From: Psoroptes ovis
Lineage: Eukaryota; Arthropoda; Arachnida; Sarcoptiformes; Psoroptidae
Direction: 5' to 3'
Assembly: GCA_002943765.1 (NCBI GenBank)
Contig: PQWQ01000024.1
Span: 560,501 to 624,500, forward strand
Length of the DNA stretch: 64,000 nucleotides
The translations under genes and the position numbers were made by a program. Positions 1-13,454 of this stretch are shown here, piece after piece. Below the pieces are notes generated by a model. The model was not told the DNA's origin and did no database searches. It saw only the letters and a list, made by a program, of their open reading frames with translations. How positions within the stretch are numbered: the first letter of the stretch is position 1; the number at the start of each line of letters is the position of its first letter.

Positions 1-1859
1 AAAATATATGAGAAAATACCGCAATATGATGTCAGATGATGGTAGTTGATTCATGTTTATATATATATATATTTGAATATATATATGATGTATATATCGA
101 AATATATATTATCGTCAATACATTTATATTCAACTATATATATAAATGAATATATCTATTCTGATCTCCAATCACCACTATTTTCAGTGCTTTTATTAAA
201 TGAATGTTTTTGTCATTTTTTATTCGATTTCATTCATTCATTTGCACGTATATATACTTATATATATATATATATAGAAATGTATATATTCATATATATA
301 CAAGCACATATATATAGAATATATACATGAATATATATATAGACATGTTACATATGAATATATTTGATATATAGATGGTTTTTGTTTACATTTTTTTTTT
401 TTTTTTTTTTTGAATATTTTCGAAAACTCATTGAAGCATTGAAATAGAAGAGGGGAAAAATTAAAAAGTACAGCCATCTGTCGTTGAAATTGTCAACTGT
501 TTAGTATTAATTTTATGCAAAAGATGGTAGCACTTTTGATTTTTTTTCGAATGAAAAAAAAAATTTGAAAATTTTGCCGAAAAAATTGCGGGAAAAATAT
601 TTTTTTCACAAAACTTTTGAAAAAATTTTCAAAATTGGGGGTATGATTCAGAATAAATTTCAAACATTATTATCTTTATTCATCCCAAAAGACAAGTAGA
701 TTTTTAGATAATTATCTCATATATATAATCAAGGTGTTTACATAGTCACATTATTTTCATTTAATTTTGTCAAAGATTTAATGAATGTGTTTATTATCAA
801 TTGTTATGTGAATCAAATTTTTTTAGAATTTTCAAATTTTAGAAATTATTACAAATAATAATAATAATGATAATGATGAATGACAATAAATAATTTTTTA
901 AAAAAAATCAATGAATATAAATTATAAATTTTGTATTGTATCGTATCATTGTTGTTGTTGTTATTTGTATTGTAAATCAAATGAATTATAATTTTTATGA
1001 ATTGATGAATTATTATTGTAATTTTATAAATAATATAAATATCATTTTTTTTAAAAAATGTATGTGTTTCACAATAATCATTTGAAAAATGAAATTCCGA
1101 TGAATTAATTGCCACAAATTTAAATATATAATTCAAATATGATAATAAATAGAATCAATAGTATTTGTTTTTTGAATCAAAATGATTCATAAATCAAATT
1201 GATTCATAAATCAAATCGTGTAATTGTGTATCATAGATTGTGTAAAGTGTATCAATCAATCATTTGGGCCGATTATCTGTGTATTTGTATCTGTCGGTGT
1301 ATGTTTAAGTGTATAAACATCGATTATTCAGGAAAGCCAATGGAAATCAAATATTTGCATTGTTCAGGTATATGCATTAGCGTTCAGAAATTCAGATGAA
1401 ATATATGACGTATTCACGTGTATGTCTTTGGGTATGTCTCTGTCTGTGTATGTATCAATTTTAAATATGAAATCAATGATGAAAGGTTATAGATGAAAGA
1501 TAATATTGAATCAATTCAATGAATATCCAGATTCAAATGTATAAATTTATATCACAAACAAACGTAGAAAGATAATGAATGAGAGAGAATTAATGAAAGC
1601 AAAAAACACACTTGGTATTTGAATCAATCGTATATTCATTTGATCTGAACGGAGATGTTGATGATGATGATCGTGATATCAATATGATAATGATAATATC
1701 GACAAATTATTGAGTGAAATCAATGATGACATGATCATTTGAATGATGATTTATTTACGATTATTTAATCTGCTGCTGTTTGATGATGATTTCTTCGAAC
1801 ATCTAAATGATCGTTTGATCACGGGTCATGGTTAAAAATTAAGAAATGAATCAATTAAT
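1..1859. other. AT-rich 3' flank of the zinc-finger gene, no gene seen
   Basis: The first 360 bases are dominated by TA/TATA microsatellite runs, followed by a T tract near 390-411 and A/T homopolymer stretches to about 1100. The short open frames here are repeats of Tyr/Ile or Asn and show no family resemblance. A 14-base string GCCATCTGTCGTTG-like motif near 473-487 recurs near 20623. I see no coding exon, RNA gene or MITE in this stretch. Confidence 0.6.
1750..1755 (-). terminator. Candidate poly(A) signal of the zinc-finger gene
   Basis: AATAAA read on the minus strand, about 105 nt after the stop codon at 1860-1862. Its position fits cleavage of the transcript of the zinc-finger gene and argues that the gene ends at that stop. 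Confidence 0.4.
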
Positions 1860-4800
1860 TCAGATATGATCAACTATAATCCCGAAAACATACCTTGTAG
1901 TTGATGATTTACCATGATTCGATGATTCTGGTTGCGACTGCTGCTGGTCATTATTTTCATGGTCCGAATCATCGTTGCGGTCATCGTTATCATCACCATG
2001 ACCATTACCATTATCATCATCGCCATTCATATCATTACCATGGCCATTATCACCATCGCCATCATTACAAACATCATTATCACCATTATCTTCAGGTTCA
2101 GTATCATCAGAATTATCTTTGATTGATTCATTATTTGCACCATTATCATTATTATTACCACTATGACCAACATTATTATCTTGAGTTTCAGTTTCATCAC
2201 CATCATTCGCGTCATTCATTTGATTCGAATCATTGGCGTCTTGGGTGTCTCTGACATCATTGACGTCTTTGACAGTCTGATCACCATCACCATTAGTACC
2301 ACCACCACCATTACCACCACCATCACCACCACCATTACCCCCATCATCATCATCGTCCTCATCATCTTCAGTGATAACTTTACGTGATGGTTTAATACTT
2401 TTACGCCGACGTGATGATCCATGATGGGAGATATTATTATCATTATTAAGGTTCGAATGATTAGCAGCCGAAGATAAATTAATTACAATCGAATCATTTG
2501 AATTATTAGCGTCATTCATCGAATTCATCATTGTTTTCAATGCTTCATCGTTCGAAATCGAATTGTTCGAAGCACTAAGGTTACCACCACTACCACCAGC
2601 GCCACCTCCACCACCAAGGTTAATCTCAGGCTGTAACTTGTTCGAACGACGTGATTTACTCGTTGATTTCGATGGATTATTATTAATACGATTCAATTCG
2701 GCTATGGACAGCTTTAAATTCGAAAGACTACCACCATTCAAATGATCGTTGAGAATATCGGAATTATTCGATGATGGTGATTGGGTCATTGTAGGTGGCG
2801 GTGGTGGCGGTGGAAATTGAAAGGCGGCCAATGCAGCTGTGGATAGCAGGGATGACATGAATTTATCATTCGGTGATGATAACAGGGGTGATTGCTGCTG
2901 CTGATGCTGTTGTTGTTGCTGTATCATCTTCATTATCGTCGTTTCGGTCGTATTGGTATCGATATTGCTTTGGGTCATACCGTTCTTAGGTTTACGTTTA
3001 CGTTTCAACAATTCACGGCCACTACCATCCGAATGAAATCGAATAATATGATGACGAAGATTACGTTTTTCCGAAAAACCTCGGCCACATGTTTTACATA
3101 CACATGGTTTAAACCCGGTATGTACACGTTCATGACGATGTACACTGAATATTCGATCGAATGTTTTATCACAAAAACGACATTTAAATTGCCCAGGTGA
3201 TGTTTCTTCGATATCACCAAGTGAGAACTTTTGTATTGGTAAACTTTGACCAGCACCTTCGAATATATCAACAGGTTCTTTAATATGTCTGGATGACGTT
3301 GTCGATGAGGTCGTAGATGATGCAGATGATGCATTGGTCGATGATTTACTTCGAGATTTCGGTGATGAACATTTATCATTGATCATCATCGAATCCGATA
3401 GGATTTTAGTCTTCGAATGATTAGATATCTTCGATGACTGATTATGATGTTGTTGAATCGCCTTGACAATCGAGTGATTATTATTTACATTCATTAATGA
3501 ATGTGGCTGCTGGGGTTGATGATTCGACAAATCAGGCCCAATACCTGATAAATATAATAATGAATTATTATTATTATCCGATGTTCCATTGTTATTCATT
3601 TGTTTCGATAAGGTCGAAGATGACGATGTCGGTGATGGTGATGATGATTGTAACGCTGTCAATATTGATGGTATTATTGTTGGTGGTGGTGGTGGTGGGG
3701 GTGGAGGTGTTGGTTGCCCCATGGATGATGCAGGGGTTGATGAAGATGGTGGGGGCGTTGCAGTCGGTGTCACATTATTAGCAACATTCGATTTTCGATT
3801 TTGTAAATGACAATTCAATTCATTAATACTTGGTGTTGCAATCGATGGTGGAAAATTATTATCACCACTATTCGCTACAATCGATAGTAAGGATTTATCT
3901 TTGGACATTGTGGATGTTTGACCCAACAACTGTTGATGATGCGAATGATGAGATCCATCCATCAGGCTGGCGGCAAATTTGCGGCCAAAATCAGTGTTTT
4001 TCGATGCATTTGCTAGAATTTTACGAAAATCAACTAGGTTCTGGGCCTGTTGCTGTGGTGGCTGCTGAAGGCTATTCACTGGTGATGGTGGTATCGATAT
4101 CGATAATGATTTACCGATTGTTGCTTGATGTTGTGCAGCGGCGGCTGCTGACATTAATGAATTTACCAGCTGAAATTGTTGTTGCTGTTGTTGTTGTTGA
4201 ACAGCTGATAAAGTTTGATGATGATTATTTTGATTAATGGCAGCCATTTCAAGTGTACGATGTAATTGACAATGTATTTCATATTCAATTGTATCATTAA
4301 ATTTTGCTAAACATTTATCACATTGTAGTGTTATAGATGTCGCTGCTGCTGCTGATGATATTGGTGATGGTGATGATGATGATGCGGTGGTCGATGATGA
4401 TATAGTCGACAGTAATTGATCTTGATCCATACCTGTTTTAGCCAGTAATGCAGCCATAGCAGCAGCGGCTGTCGCTGTAGTCGATGGATTTTCAAGAAAT
4501 TTCGAATCTTGCGGTTGGGGTTGTTGTTGCAGGGCTATAGGTGATTGTAGCAGATAATCGCCGATGGTTGGCGGTGGTAACATTAATATTTGATGTTTTT
4601 GTTGCAGGTGATTCATCATTTGTTCTATGGATGCGAATGCAATCGTACAAAGACAACATTTGTAGAATAATAATTGTTGATCATTTTGGACGTTTACGGC
4701 ATCCAATATTGATATCAATATACGCTCCGATCGGATTTGTATCGGTGAATCTTGGGATATATTTTTCGGTAGCTTGAAATTGTTATTACTGTTGATTTGA

Positions 4801-7042
4801 TTGTTATTGTGACCACTACCATTAAGACTATTGAAATTCAATGTATTTAACGTATTTAAATATGATAAATCATTCATTTGTGACCAATTAAATGATTTCG
4901 TAACGGTTTGATTATGATTTTCATCCGTAATCAATGTCGATGTAATCATCATCGATTTCAATTGATCAAATTGATTCAATAAATTTTGATCATTTGATTT
5001 TGATTTTTTATTCTGTTGTTGTTCGGCTGACGAATCGTTGGTGGACGCTGTTGGCGCCGTCGTTGCGGCAGGATTCGAAGTTGCAGCAGCCGCCGACGAT
5101 GCGGCCGCAGTCTTTCGCTTCAATTTCAACGGCGATTGCCGCTCTTGCTGCTGGCCACCAGGGTCATCATCTTTGTTGTCCATCGATTTTGTCGTCGAAT
5201 TTTTCACGGATTTATCATTCGAATTCGATGATTTCGTAGCGTTCGATTCGCTATTTTCATTGGCCGCATTAGCAGATGTTGCACTCAAATTATCATTGTT
5301 ATCGCTATTATTGCCACCACCACCATTGCTACCACTGCCACCACTGCCACCATTACCACCACCACCACCAGAATGATATGATTTCACATGAAAATTCAAT
5401 GAATGTTCATATTTAAAACCTTTACCACAAGCAAAACAAAGAAAAGGATGTTGCATTTGATGTCGTATGAGATGAGCTTTCAGATCGACTTCAGTAGCGA
5501 ATGTTTTATGACAGGATGTACATGGATAAGCTGCATTGGCTGCAGCTGTTAAAGGATTACCACCTTTGATCATTTGTAGTGATGATGAGGTTGATGACGA
5601 TGACGATGATTGTTGATCATCTGGATTAACAGCGATCGAATCATTCATTTCTTGATCGTTCGATTGCTGCGGCTGCGGCGCATGTTGCGATAATAATTTA
5701 CGTTTTTTCGTCATTACTTGTTGTTGCTGATGTTGTTGCGATGATGTCGTAGTCGCAGTTGATGTAGGTGTCGTTGGTGTCGTCATAGTCGTCGATGATG
5801 ATGATGATGATGTTCCATTGGTATTTCCAATAGATATTGCACTTGTGGATAATGGATTTGTACCATTCATCTGTTGCTGTTGCTGTTGTAAGGTTATTGA
5901 TGATGATGCAGATGATGCTGAACATGATGATGATGGTGACAACGATGATGATATCGATGATGATTGATTTTGTTGATTGCTGGTGCTGCTGCTGCTGTTT
6001 AATAGATTTTGCATCTGTAACAGCTGTAAATCATCTGATTTTGGTGATTTCGAATGTTTTTTTGAATCGAATCAAATTGAATTCGAATGATCATGTCCGG
6101 TGGAAATCAACCAGAAATATCAATGACAAAATGGCAGGAAACAAAATCAGAAAAAATTTCGAATGAATCACATCAATCAATGATGGTAACAGCTACTTAC
6201 AAGGATGTAATCTGTTCGATGATGTGCTATTGGTGTTGATGGTGGCGGTGGTCGTAGGAGTCGTCGGATTCGTCGTCGTAGCAGATGATGACATCGAAAC
6301 ACCATTCAATGAACCTTGTTGATCATTTATCGATTGAAAATGTGACAACAAATGTTGTTCATATTCCAATTGATCACGTGTAGTATGGCCACACATTAGG
6401 CATAGTTTCGGCTGTTGATGATCATTGATTTGTTGATGCTTCGATTTCGATGATTTACCACCACCACCACCACCACCAGTGATCGTCGGTGGTGAAGCTG
6501 TCATTGAACTGAATCAAAATTGATTGAATCAATGAAAATCGAATTAATTAATCAAAATCGAATCAAAATCAATCGAAAACTTACTCTTTGACCATTTGTG
6601 CTGATAACGATGCCAACAATTGACTTGCAGCATTCATCATAAATGATTGATCATTATTGTCATTACTGGTGTTATTTTGATGACCAACATTTCCACCGTT
6701 AGATGTCGCACATAGTGCATAATTTTGTAATAATTGTGCAGCGGTTAGCGTCGATGGTGGTGCTGCGGTTGTTGCTGCTGCGGCTGATGTTGACGATTCC
6801 GAATCCATTGATTTCAATTGTTGCTGTTGCTGCTGCTGGTGATGCTTCAAGAATTGATGCAAAAGTAACGGGTTAAATGGTGATACGGACGCTGATGTTG
6901 ATTGCTGATGATTCAGTGTATTCGGTGATTGGTGGTCATCGATCAAATCGTTCGAATTTCGAACATCTAAATTATCATGAACATCAGATGATAATGATAC
7001 ACCGCTACCAGATGATAAAGGTGATTTATGACGTATGTCCAT
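1860..7042 (-). CDS. C2H2 zinc-finger protein with long low-complexity regions
   Basis: Probable DNA-binding nuclear regulator; I do not recognise the orthologue. Three exons on the minus strand: 7042-6585, 6508-6201 and 6034-1860, joined at GT-AG introns of 76 and 166 nt with matching phases, giving about 1646 residues. The ATG at 7042 starts MDIRHKS. One C2H2-like finger lies near residue 189 (CLMCGHTTRDQLEYEQH), a pair near 424-480, single fingers near 715 and 825, and a well-formed pair near 1207-1253 joined by an HTGFKP linker, probably the main DNA-contacting unit. Between them are Gln, Ser, Asn, Pro and Gly runs; the last 180 residues are an Asp/Asn/Gly-rich acidic tail. A strong donor-like AAG/GTATGT lies inside the last codons near 1894-1893, so an alternative spliced C-terminus is possible. 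The start of exon 3 was chosen because it alone keeps the frame. Zinc-finger class is certain; gene identity is not. Confidence 0.85.
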
Positions 7043-7513
7043 ATCAATAAGATTGCAATTATAATAATTGAAAATATATCACATGAATTATTGAATATTT
7101 TGAAATATTCAATGAAATATCGGTTGATAATAATCAATGGTTACCACGAAGGATTATTGATAATCATAATGAAGTACTGATCATAATAATACGAGTTTAA
7201 TGTCACAAATCAAGATCGATCGAAGCATTATGGGGTCAAAGATGATGAATTATTCACCAATAATCAATTGAATTTGATCAAATATCGTTCATAGGTTGAA
7301 GATTATTGATTTTAGATTCGATTTCGATGAATTTTACTTGGATTTGTATCAAATTTATTCGAATTGAATCAATTTCGATTGATTTTGATTAATCTGTTTG
7401 AAAATAAATGAAATAAAACCAGAAAAATTGATTAATTAAGGCATTTTTCATTGGAAATTCATTGATTAATCAATAATCAATCAGACAAGATAATCATTGG
7501 TCATCGATTGATT

Positions 7514-7611
7514 GATGATCATCAATGGTACACTGGTCATGATCATCATCAATGGTACACTGGTCATGATGATCATCGATGGTACATCGGTCATGATCAT
7601 CGATGGTGATG
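7514..7611. repeat. 27-bp tandem repeat, about 3.6 units
   Basis: Three full units begin at 7514, 7541 and 7568, with a partial unit from 7595. Each unit carries the core CAATGGTACACTGGTCAT or a one- to three-base variant. Because 27 is a multiple of three, all plus-strand frames stay open across it, which explains a spurious open frame starting at 7512. Confidence 0.85.
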
Positions 7612-7706
7612 CTGATCTATCGACCTGTAGTAGGGTCACAAAAGGTATTTCGAAGGGTGATTCAAAAGGTATTTCCAGAAATGATTCGATTCAAAGGAGC
7701 AAAGAC

Positions 7707-7779
7707 AAATTAAGGAATTTCGGGTGCCGAAGCACTACGAATACACACACAGACACACACATACGAAATTCCTTAATTT
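7707..7779. repeat. Perfect 16-bp inverted repeat with 41-bp spacer
   Basis: The arm AAATTAAGGAATTTCG at 7707-7722 is matched exactly in inverse orientation at 7764-7779. The spacer contains a CA-rich run. It could form a hairpin in RNA or be the remains of a small foldback element; no second copy was noticed in the window. Confidence 0.7.
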
Positions 7780-8856
7780 TGACAAAATATTTCGTGTGTG
7801 CTGGTGACATTTCTCATTTCTCAATTTATTTTTAGAAATTTCGTTTCGTATATTTGTGAATGGAATATTTTGGTAAATTGTAAAATGGTGAACGCGTTCG
7901 AATCACGCAATTTTGAATTTTTGTCAATTTAAAGGTGGAAATCGAATGTATTTGTTTGCATATGATTAATTGGTTATATGTTTGAAGGCTGATTGAGTTC
8001 TATTGGACCAAGGATCATTGGTGACTAGTGTTTTGGGAAACTACGCAAGGATCATTGGTTCGGTTGGGTAGCAATCGATTAACGACAATCGATTGCTGAA
8101 GCAATAAGGCAGAAAATACGGACAAAATGGCCACTTTTTCAAGGTGCATTTCTTCATGTTTTGATCGATATCAAGCCATCGAATCCATCAAGAATCGAAT
8201 AAAATATTACAGAACAGAATTAGCTTTGAGAATTACCTTTCAATGATTATATTTGAATAATTAATTAATTCATTTCAAAATTCAATTAATTAACCAAGAT
8301 AATTCATTAATTGAACATTTAATCAAATAAAATAATGAATTGAATCAAATTGAATCGATAACAGTATTCACCAACAAAGTAATAATATTCACAATTAAAT
8401 TATAATAATAATTTCAAATTGAATCAATGAATGAATGATAATGAATAATAATGAATATCAAATGATATTATTGTATGATAATTGATAATAATAATGAATA
8501 ACATTAAATAACATCACATTAACCAAATAATAAATCATCAAATACAAACGAATACAAATAAAAACAAATAAACAAATGACCAAAGAGTTAACACAATTAG
8601 TATAGAGACACTATTAGTAGACACACTGGTCAATCAAATGTAATGAATATTACACACCATAAACCAACCATCAAATACACCAAGAACTATCAAATACACA
8701 CATAATACAGACTCAAAAGCTCAAACAAATGCATATGAATCAACTAAAACCAAAAAATTATCGAAACCATTGAATAACACCAATAAACACCAACAACATC
8801 AACATCAACACTGACCATCATCAAAGTAATCGGGAGACAACCGAATTCAAAATTTA

Positions 8857-8932
8857 AGGTTGTCCGAAAAGTTCATTCGGCTTAATCAAATAGCGTTGTA
8901 CATAAAAATCGGTCAGAACTTTTCGGACAACC
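8857..8932 (+). mobile_element. Mariner-type MITE, subfamily B
   Basis: About 76 bp bounded by AAGGTTGTCCG and CGGACAACC. The inner sequence (GTTCATTCGGCTTAATC, then AAAATCGGTCAGAAC) defines subfamily B; plus is used here for the copies that read in this direction. Right end is eroded. Confidence 0.8.
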
Positions 8933-9410
8933 GTGATAGAATTAGTCATATAAATTTATAAATATATAGACAGTAGAGTAATATATGATGATCGAGTTAT
9001 ATACGATCAAATTTATTTATTTGTGGTTGTCCACACACACATACTAATCAACACACTCAAACACTAAAACTCATTGTCCAGTATGGTCCAGTATGGGAGC
9101 ACATAGAATTCAACGAATTCTTTGAATCAATTCGGTGAATTCTACGCTCCCAAAATTTGCTCCGTTTGCATTTCATTCCGGTATACCGAAAAAACATTCG
9201 AAACCATTGAAACCATTGAATTCAAAGAATATCAAAGAATATTCGGAGAATATTCTATACATTACACACACTGTATTAATGCGTGTATGATTCTGTGAAT
9301 TATGGCCGCGTAGAATACACACGAACAAACGAAAGAATATTCTGTTTTTGGCTGTCCATTCAATGTATGTACGTACGTATTCTTGGGTAGAATATTCAAC
9401 AATACTGGCA

Positions 9411-9505
9411 CGCACGCCAAACACGCATATATCACGCACATACACACACGAACACATAGTCGAATGCGTGCACGCCAACACGCATATATCACGCACACAC
9501 ACACG
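9411..9505. repeat. Direct repeat with CACGCATATATCACGCAC core
   Basis: Two copies of an approximately 36-bp segment, 9411-9448 and 9469-9505, share the core and a trailing CA-rich tract. They lie about 58 bp apart. Frames in both directions read through, producing false open frames. Confidence 0.65.
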
Positions 9506-11920
9506 CACAAGAATATCAAAGAATATTTAGTATTCGTGTGTGTCCATTCATATACATTCAAACAGTGAATTGGAAAGAATTAAAGCAGAATTGAAGCATT
9601 AAAGAATACTGAATTGAAGAATCAATGGAAATTCGATTATTCTGGCGATAATGATGAGTATTCTGGCTATTAACCATAGAATGATCACCCAAAACCTTTG
9701 AAATTAAATGACATATATCACCAACACCACCAATAAAATAATAATAAGAATTACCAAGAATTTCGAATTGATTAAACATTCGATTTTCGATTAAATTATT
9801 CGGGTAATTTTGGTGGCATATTTGACGAGTCTCGATAGACTCGGTAACTTGTCAAATACGGTGGTCAATCAGTCACTATGGTCAGTTTGGTCAACTTTGG
9901 CCGCTGTTCACTCGGTACTGATGGTTCACTGACGCTCATAGATGCTCAGCGGCAAATATACGCCGCAATACACGAATCATTCACTCGAAATTCATCACGA
10001 AAATCAAGAACTACAAGGAATAAGACATAAATACACGAGAATAATACATACTGGTGGTAGTGATGGTTACAATTAAACGTCGATTGAATTGAATTGAATG
10101 AATAAGCATAAATAAGCGATATCGTACAAGTATGAAATGAACGAACAAAATAAACGAAAGAACGTGCTGCTTTGGCTGCTTTGCCAATTGCCAGTAGTTG
10201 CCTTTTATCACATTGAATTCACTGTGAATTCACTGTGAATTGATTACACTTTCACTGAAGCTAAAAACAGCAGAAATTAATTCGTATTTGCACGCACCAA
10301 CAGCAAAACACGAATCCCCATACGCGGATTCTATCGGAATCTCTGTGGCTGTTTCTCGCTTGTTCTCCCATTCAAATACACAGGGAATTCTTCGGGGGAA
10401 TATTCTTCATTGAAAATCTACGAAGAATTCGTGTAGAATTCGGCAGAATTTCATTGAATTTTCGAAGCCAAAAATGCACGAAATACACGAAATTCTTTGA
10501 TTTACTCATAAGTTGAATTGTAAGTGTTGGACATGCGGCGCACGTGCTTTTTGGATTTTATCCAAAAATTGAATGAATGGGAGGAAAACGCGTAGAATTC
10601 ATGTCGAATGTAAACGGAAAATATTCTTGAATTCTTGTTGTGCTGTGTGTTTTTGGGTTGGGCGCGATATTCATATGATTCTTCATTGTGTCGTGTTCTT
10701 ATTCATTTTGAAATAATTCATTCATATATTATTCAATACATGTGTGATATATGTGTGTTTGTGTGTGCAAATGTTGTTCATATGTGGTTCGTAATGGCTA
10801 ATGTAATACGTATTTCGAATTGAAATACGAAATGGAATAATGAATGACGTGCTCAAGAATCGATTGGAAATGTCCGAGCAAAAAACACGCGCAAAAAAGC
10901 AAATGAATCGAATTCAGATGAATTCTCTCCAGAATTCTGGTGAATTAATGATATTAAGGATAGAGGGGATAAGCTGGAGCAAGGCTCGATATTCAAAGGC
11001 TATACATTGACGTACACGTTGATACTTAAATTATGAATTGAATTCGTTGAATTATTAACGAATCCATCATGAACAACACCTGTATGAATAATTCGAATTC
11101 AAATTCGATCAATTAATTGCGTAATTACTTAATTAATTTCAAATTAATTAAATTCAAATTAGTAAATTAATTACCGACATTAATTCCACATTGAATCACA
11201 AAGACAATTCGATGTCAAATACGTGAAAACAAACAATTATTCACTCAAATATCGTTCAATTTGAATTAAATTGAAGTTTAACGTTTGATATTGTGGTAAA
11301 CACACACTTGCACTGACATATACACTGGCAAAAAAACACATTTGATGATAATCATTGAATCATATTTAGATGATAATAAACATTTGCACACAAAGCTAAA
11401 ACACACAGATTTGCACGCACACACACTATCACCATTACACCATCATCATATAAACACATATCAAATACACAAAACATTCACATTACAACATCAATGTTGA
11501 ACGTGCCGAATCATTTTTTTTAATGATAATAATTATCATTGATAATGATGATTAGTGTTGAATAGTGTTCGTTGATGATCATCATATTAGTTGTGTGTAT
11601 GTTTACCATTAACCATGTACACCATGTTCTCCGTGTTTACCACGTTCAAAATTTCGAAAATGAAAACAAAACAAAACCAAATCGAATCCGTAAAAAAACC
11701 AAATCATCGAAAACTATCGGTCTGGTGGCTGTTGCTCGATGATCGTCGGTTGATGATGCCTGGTTAAGGCTATTGCTGGATGATGATGTCCTTGTCGTCA
11801 CCAAGGTCTTAGGCTGCCAAATTTCAAAGATTCTTAGGGTCTTCACCGTAATTTTGAAATTACGAAAACGTTCGAATTTCGAATGTTGGCTCGTGTTTTT
11901 CGAAAAAGAACAATTTCAAA

Positions 11921-11932
11921 TGCGCATGCGCA
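11921..11932. promoter_or_regulatory. NRF-1-type palindrome TGCGCATGCGCA
   Basis: Exact 12-base palindrome matching the known NRF-1 consensus YGCGCATGCGCR, in an AT-rich setting where such a string is rare. No gene start is recognised next to it, so it may mark an unannotated promoter or an upstream non-coding exon. Function is inferred from the motif only. Confidence 0.4.
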
Positions 11933-12230
11933 AAATTTAAAATTTTCAAAACAAAACAAAAAAACACGTGCGCACTTTTATCAAATTCAACTCCAAAACC
12001 ACGTAATTTTTGGCCGATTTCCACCCGTTTTTCCCCCCATTCACTCCATTCCTTTCATTGAAATACCCAAAGACTCAAATACGCGAAGACCAAAACCAAA
12101 AAACAGACCAGAATCGACCGGAATTTGTGGTAGAATTCGCTGCAGAATTGCTTCAATCGACAGAAGGATTATTATTATTATTTTGCGTGCACATGATTCA
12201 TTTATCATTAAAAAAAATACACTGAGAGAA

Positions 12231-12385
12231 TTAACCCTTAAAACTCGAGCGGTGAACATCACTCACCATAAGATGTAATGCAGCAACTCGCTAGGCGCCT
12301 CTCAGTCACCATTTTACATGAGTATGAAAAATCGTCGAGCTGCTGGATCGCTTGCGCTGTAAATGCATCGAGTGCTAAGGGTTAA
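12231..12385 (-). mobile_element. piggyBac-type MITE, copy 1
   Basis: 155 bp bounded by TTAA on both sides, with terminal inverted repeats beginning CCCTTA and an inner CTCGAG. It is the inverse orientation of the other three copies. TTAA target duplication with CCCTT-type ends is the signature of the piggyBac superfamily. No coding capacity. Confidence 0.8.
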
Positions 12386-12639
12386 TACACGCGAATAAAA
12401 TGGGAAAAAACACGCGCATTTGTAATGATGACTTTGGCGTGTGTTGGTGTTGTGTGCGAGCCCAATGCGAGCCAATGAGTACTCATTCTACATTCAAATT
12501 CTTCAGATTCTGGCCACAGAATATGAATTAATTTATTCCATGAAGAATTCAGTGAAGACTAACGAAGGGGCAGCCAATTGATTCAGTTGAGTTGAAATGG
12601 CCAAAAATAGCCTTTGAATTCATAGAATTCAAAATATTC

Positions 12640-12640
<1 letters not shown>

Positions 12641-12710
<70 letters not shown>
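12641..12710. repeat. (GT)n microsatellite, 70 bp
   Basis: Near-uninterrupted GT dinucleotide repeat, the longest simple repeat in the window; only a GTGCGT variant at its left end. Confidence 0.95.
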
Positions 12711-12712
<2 letters not shown>

Positions 12713-13454
12713 GCCTGTCTATAACTATCTATATAAATGAAATGTTTTTAAAATTAGAGTAAAAATAATAATAACGACAATGATGAAACAAAAGCCTATT
12801 CAATTCATTTTGAATTCATTTTTTCGTCATTTCATATCGGTGGTCATTTCTGATGATCAGAATTTCAATGATCATAATTAAAGAATTCTTTGGGGTCTTA
12901 ATTCTGTGATTTTGGCCAGAATTCTGGCGGAATTTAAGCCAGAATTCGATGGCCAGAATGGCCACGATTCTGGCCATCGAATACGTGCAAAAAATTATTG
13001 ATTAAGAGAAGATCTGAAGAATCGGAGCTATTCATTATTATTGGTACTTGGATACTTCGACTCTTTTGGTTCATTTCTCAAATGAATCATATTCTTGATT
13101 CTGTTAATTCTGTATAGTCGTAGAATATTGGAATATGGGACCATAGAATATGAGAATATCGGCTAAGAGGAACAAGAATAATCTACGTATTTTAATATGA
13201 AACGAAATGAGTACGAAGTACGCGATTTTGTGTGTATGTGCGCACGTGCACAAGTCTACCACAGAATTTTATTTTTTCCAAATTCTTTCTCCCATATTCA
13301 ACGAGAAGCATATTCTTTAGCCTTATTTGGGTTCACTTTGTACTTGGAAATATACGAATAACTGTGTAAATCAACTGACCAACCAATGATCAACCATTGA
13401 TTATATGAATGACGAATCGAATGCGTCTGATTATCACAGTGTAATGTTGGATTC

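Larger units (their letters stand above)
7043..8856. other. 5' flank of the zinc-finger gene; short repeats only
   Basis: Non-coding AT-rich sequence. It contains a 27-bp tandem repeat at 7514-7611 and a 16-bp perfect inverted repeat at 7707-7779, annotated separately. The remainder is AAT/ATT-rich with no open frame that looks like protein. It is expected to hold the promoter and 5' UTR of the zinc-finger gene, but no motif decides the start site. Confidence 0.5.
8933..12230. other. Gene-poor interval with degenerate repeats
   Basis: No convincing gene. The stretch is rich in GAATTC and in CA/CG-bearing microsatellites. A direct repeat of about 35 bp occurs at 9411-9448 and 9469-9505 (CACGCATATATCACGCAC core). 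A short inverted repeat TGGGAGC/GCTCCCA bounds 9094-9152. The open frames present are low-complexity or repeat-derived. Confidence 0.5.

Noticed and set aside
1901..2443. Several His/Tyr/Ile/Met-rich open frames on both strands
   Set aside because: They are other-frame readings of the Asp/Asn/Gly-rich tail of the zinc-finger gene.
9021..9034. GGTTGTCC at 9024 as another MITE end
   Set aside because: No matching inverted end follows within 120 bases.
11883..12278. 131-codon plus-strand frame
   Set aside because: Composition is basic and unstructured, it runs into a piggyBac-type MITE, and no motif is visible.
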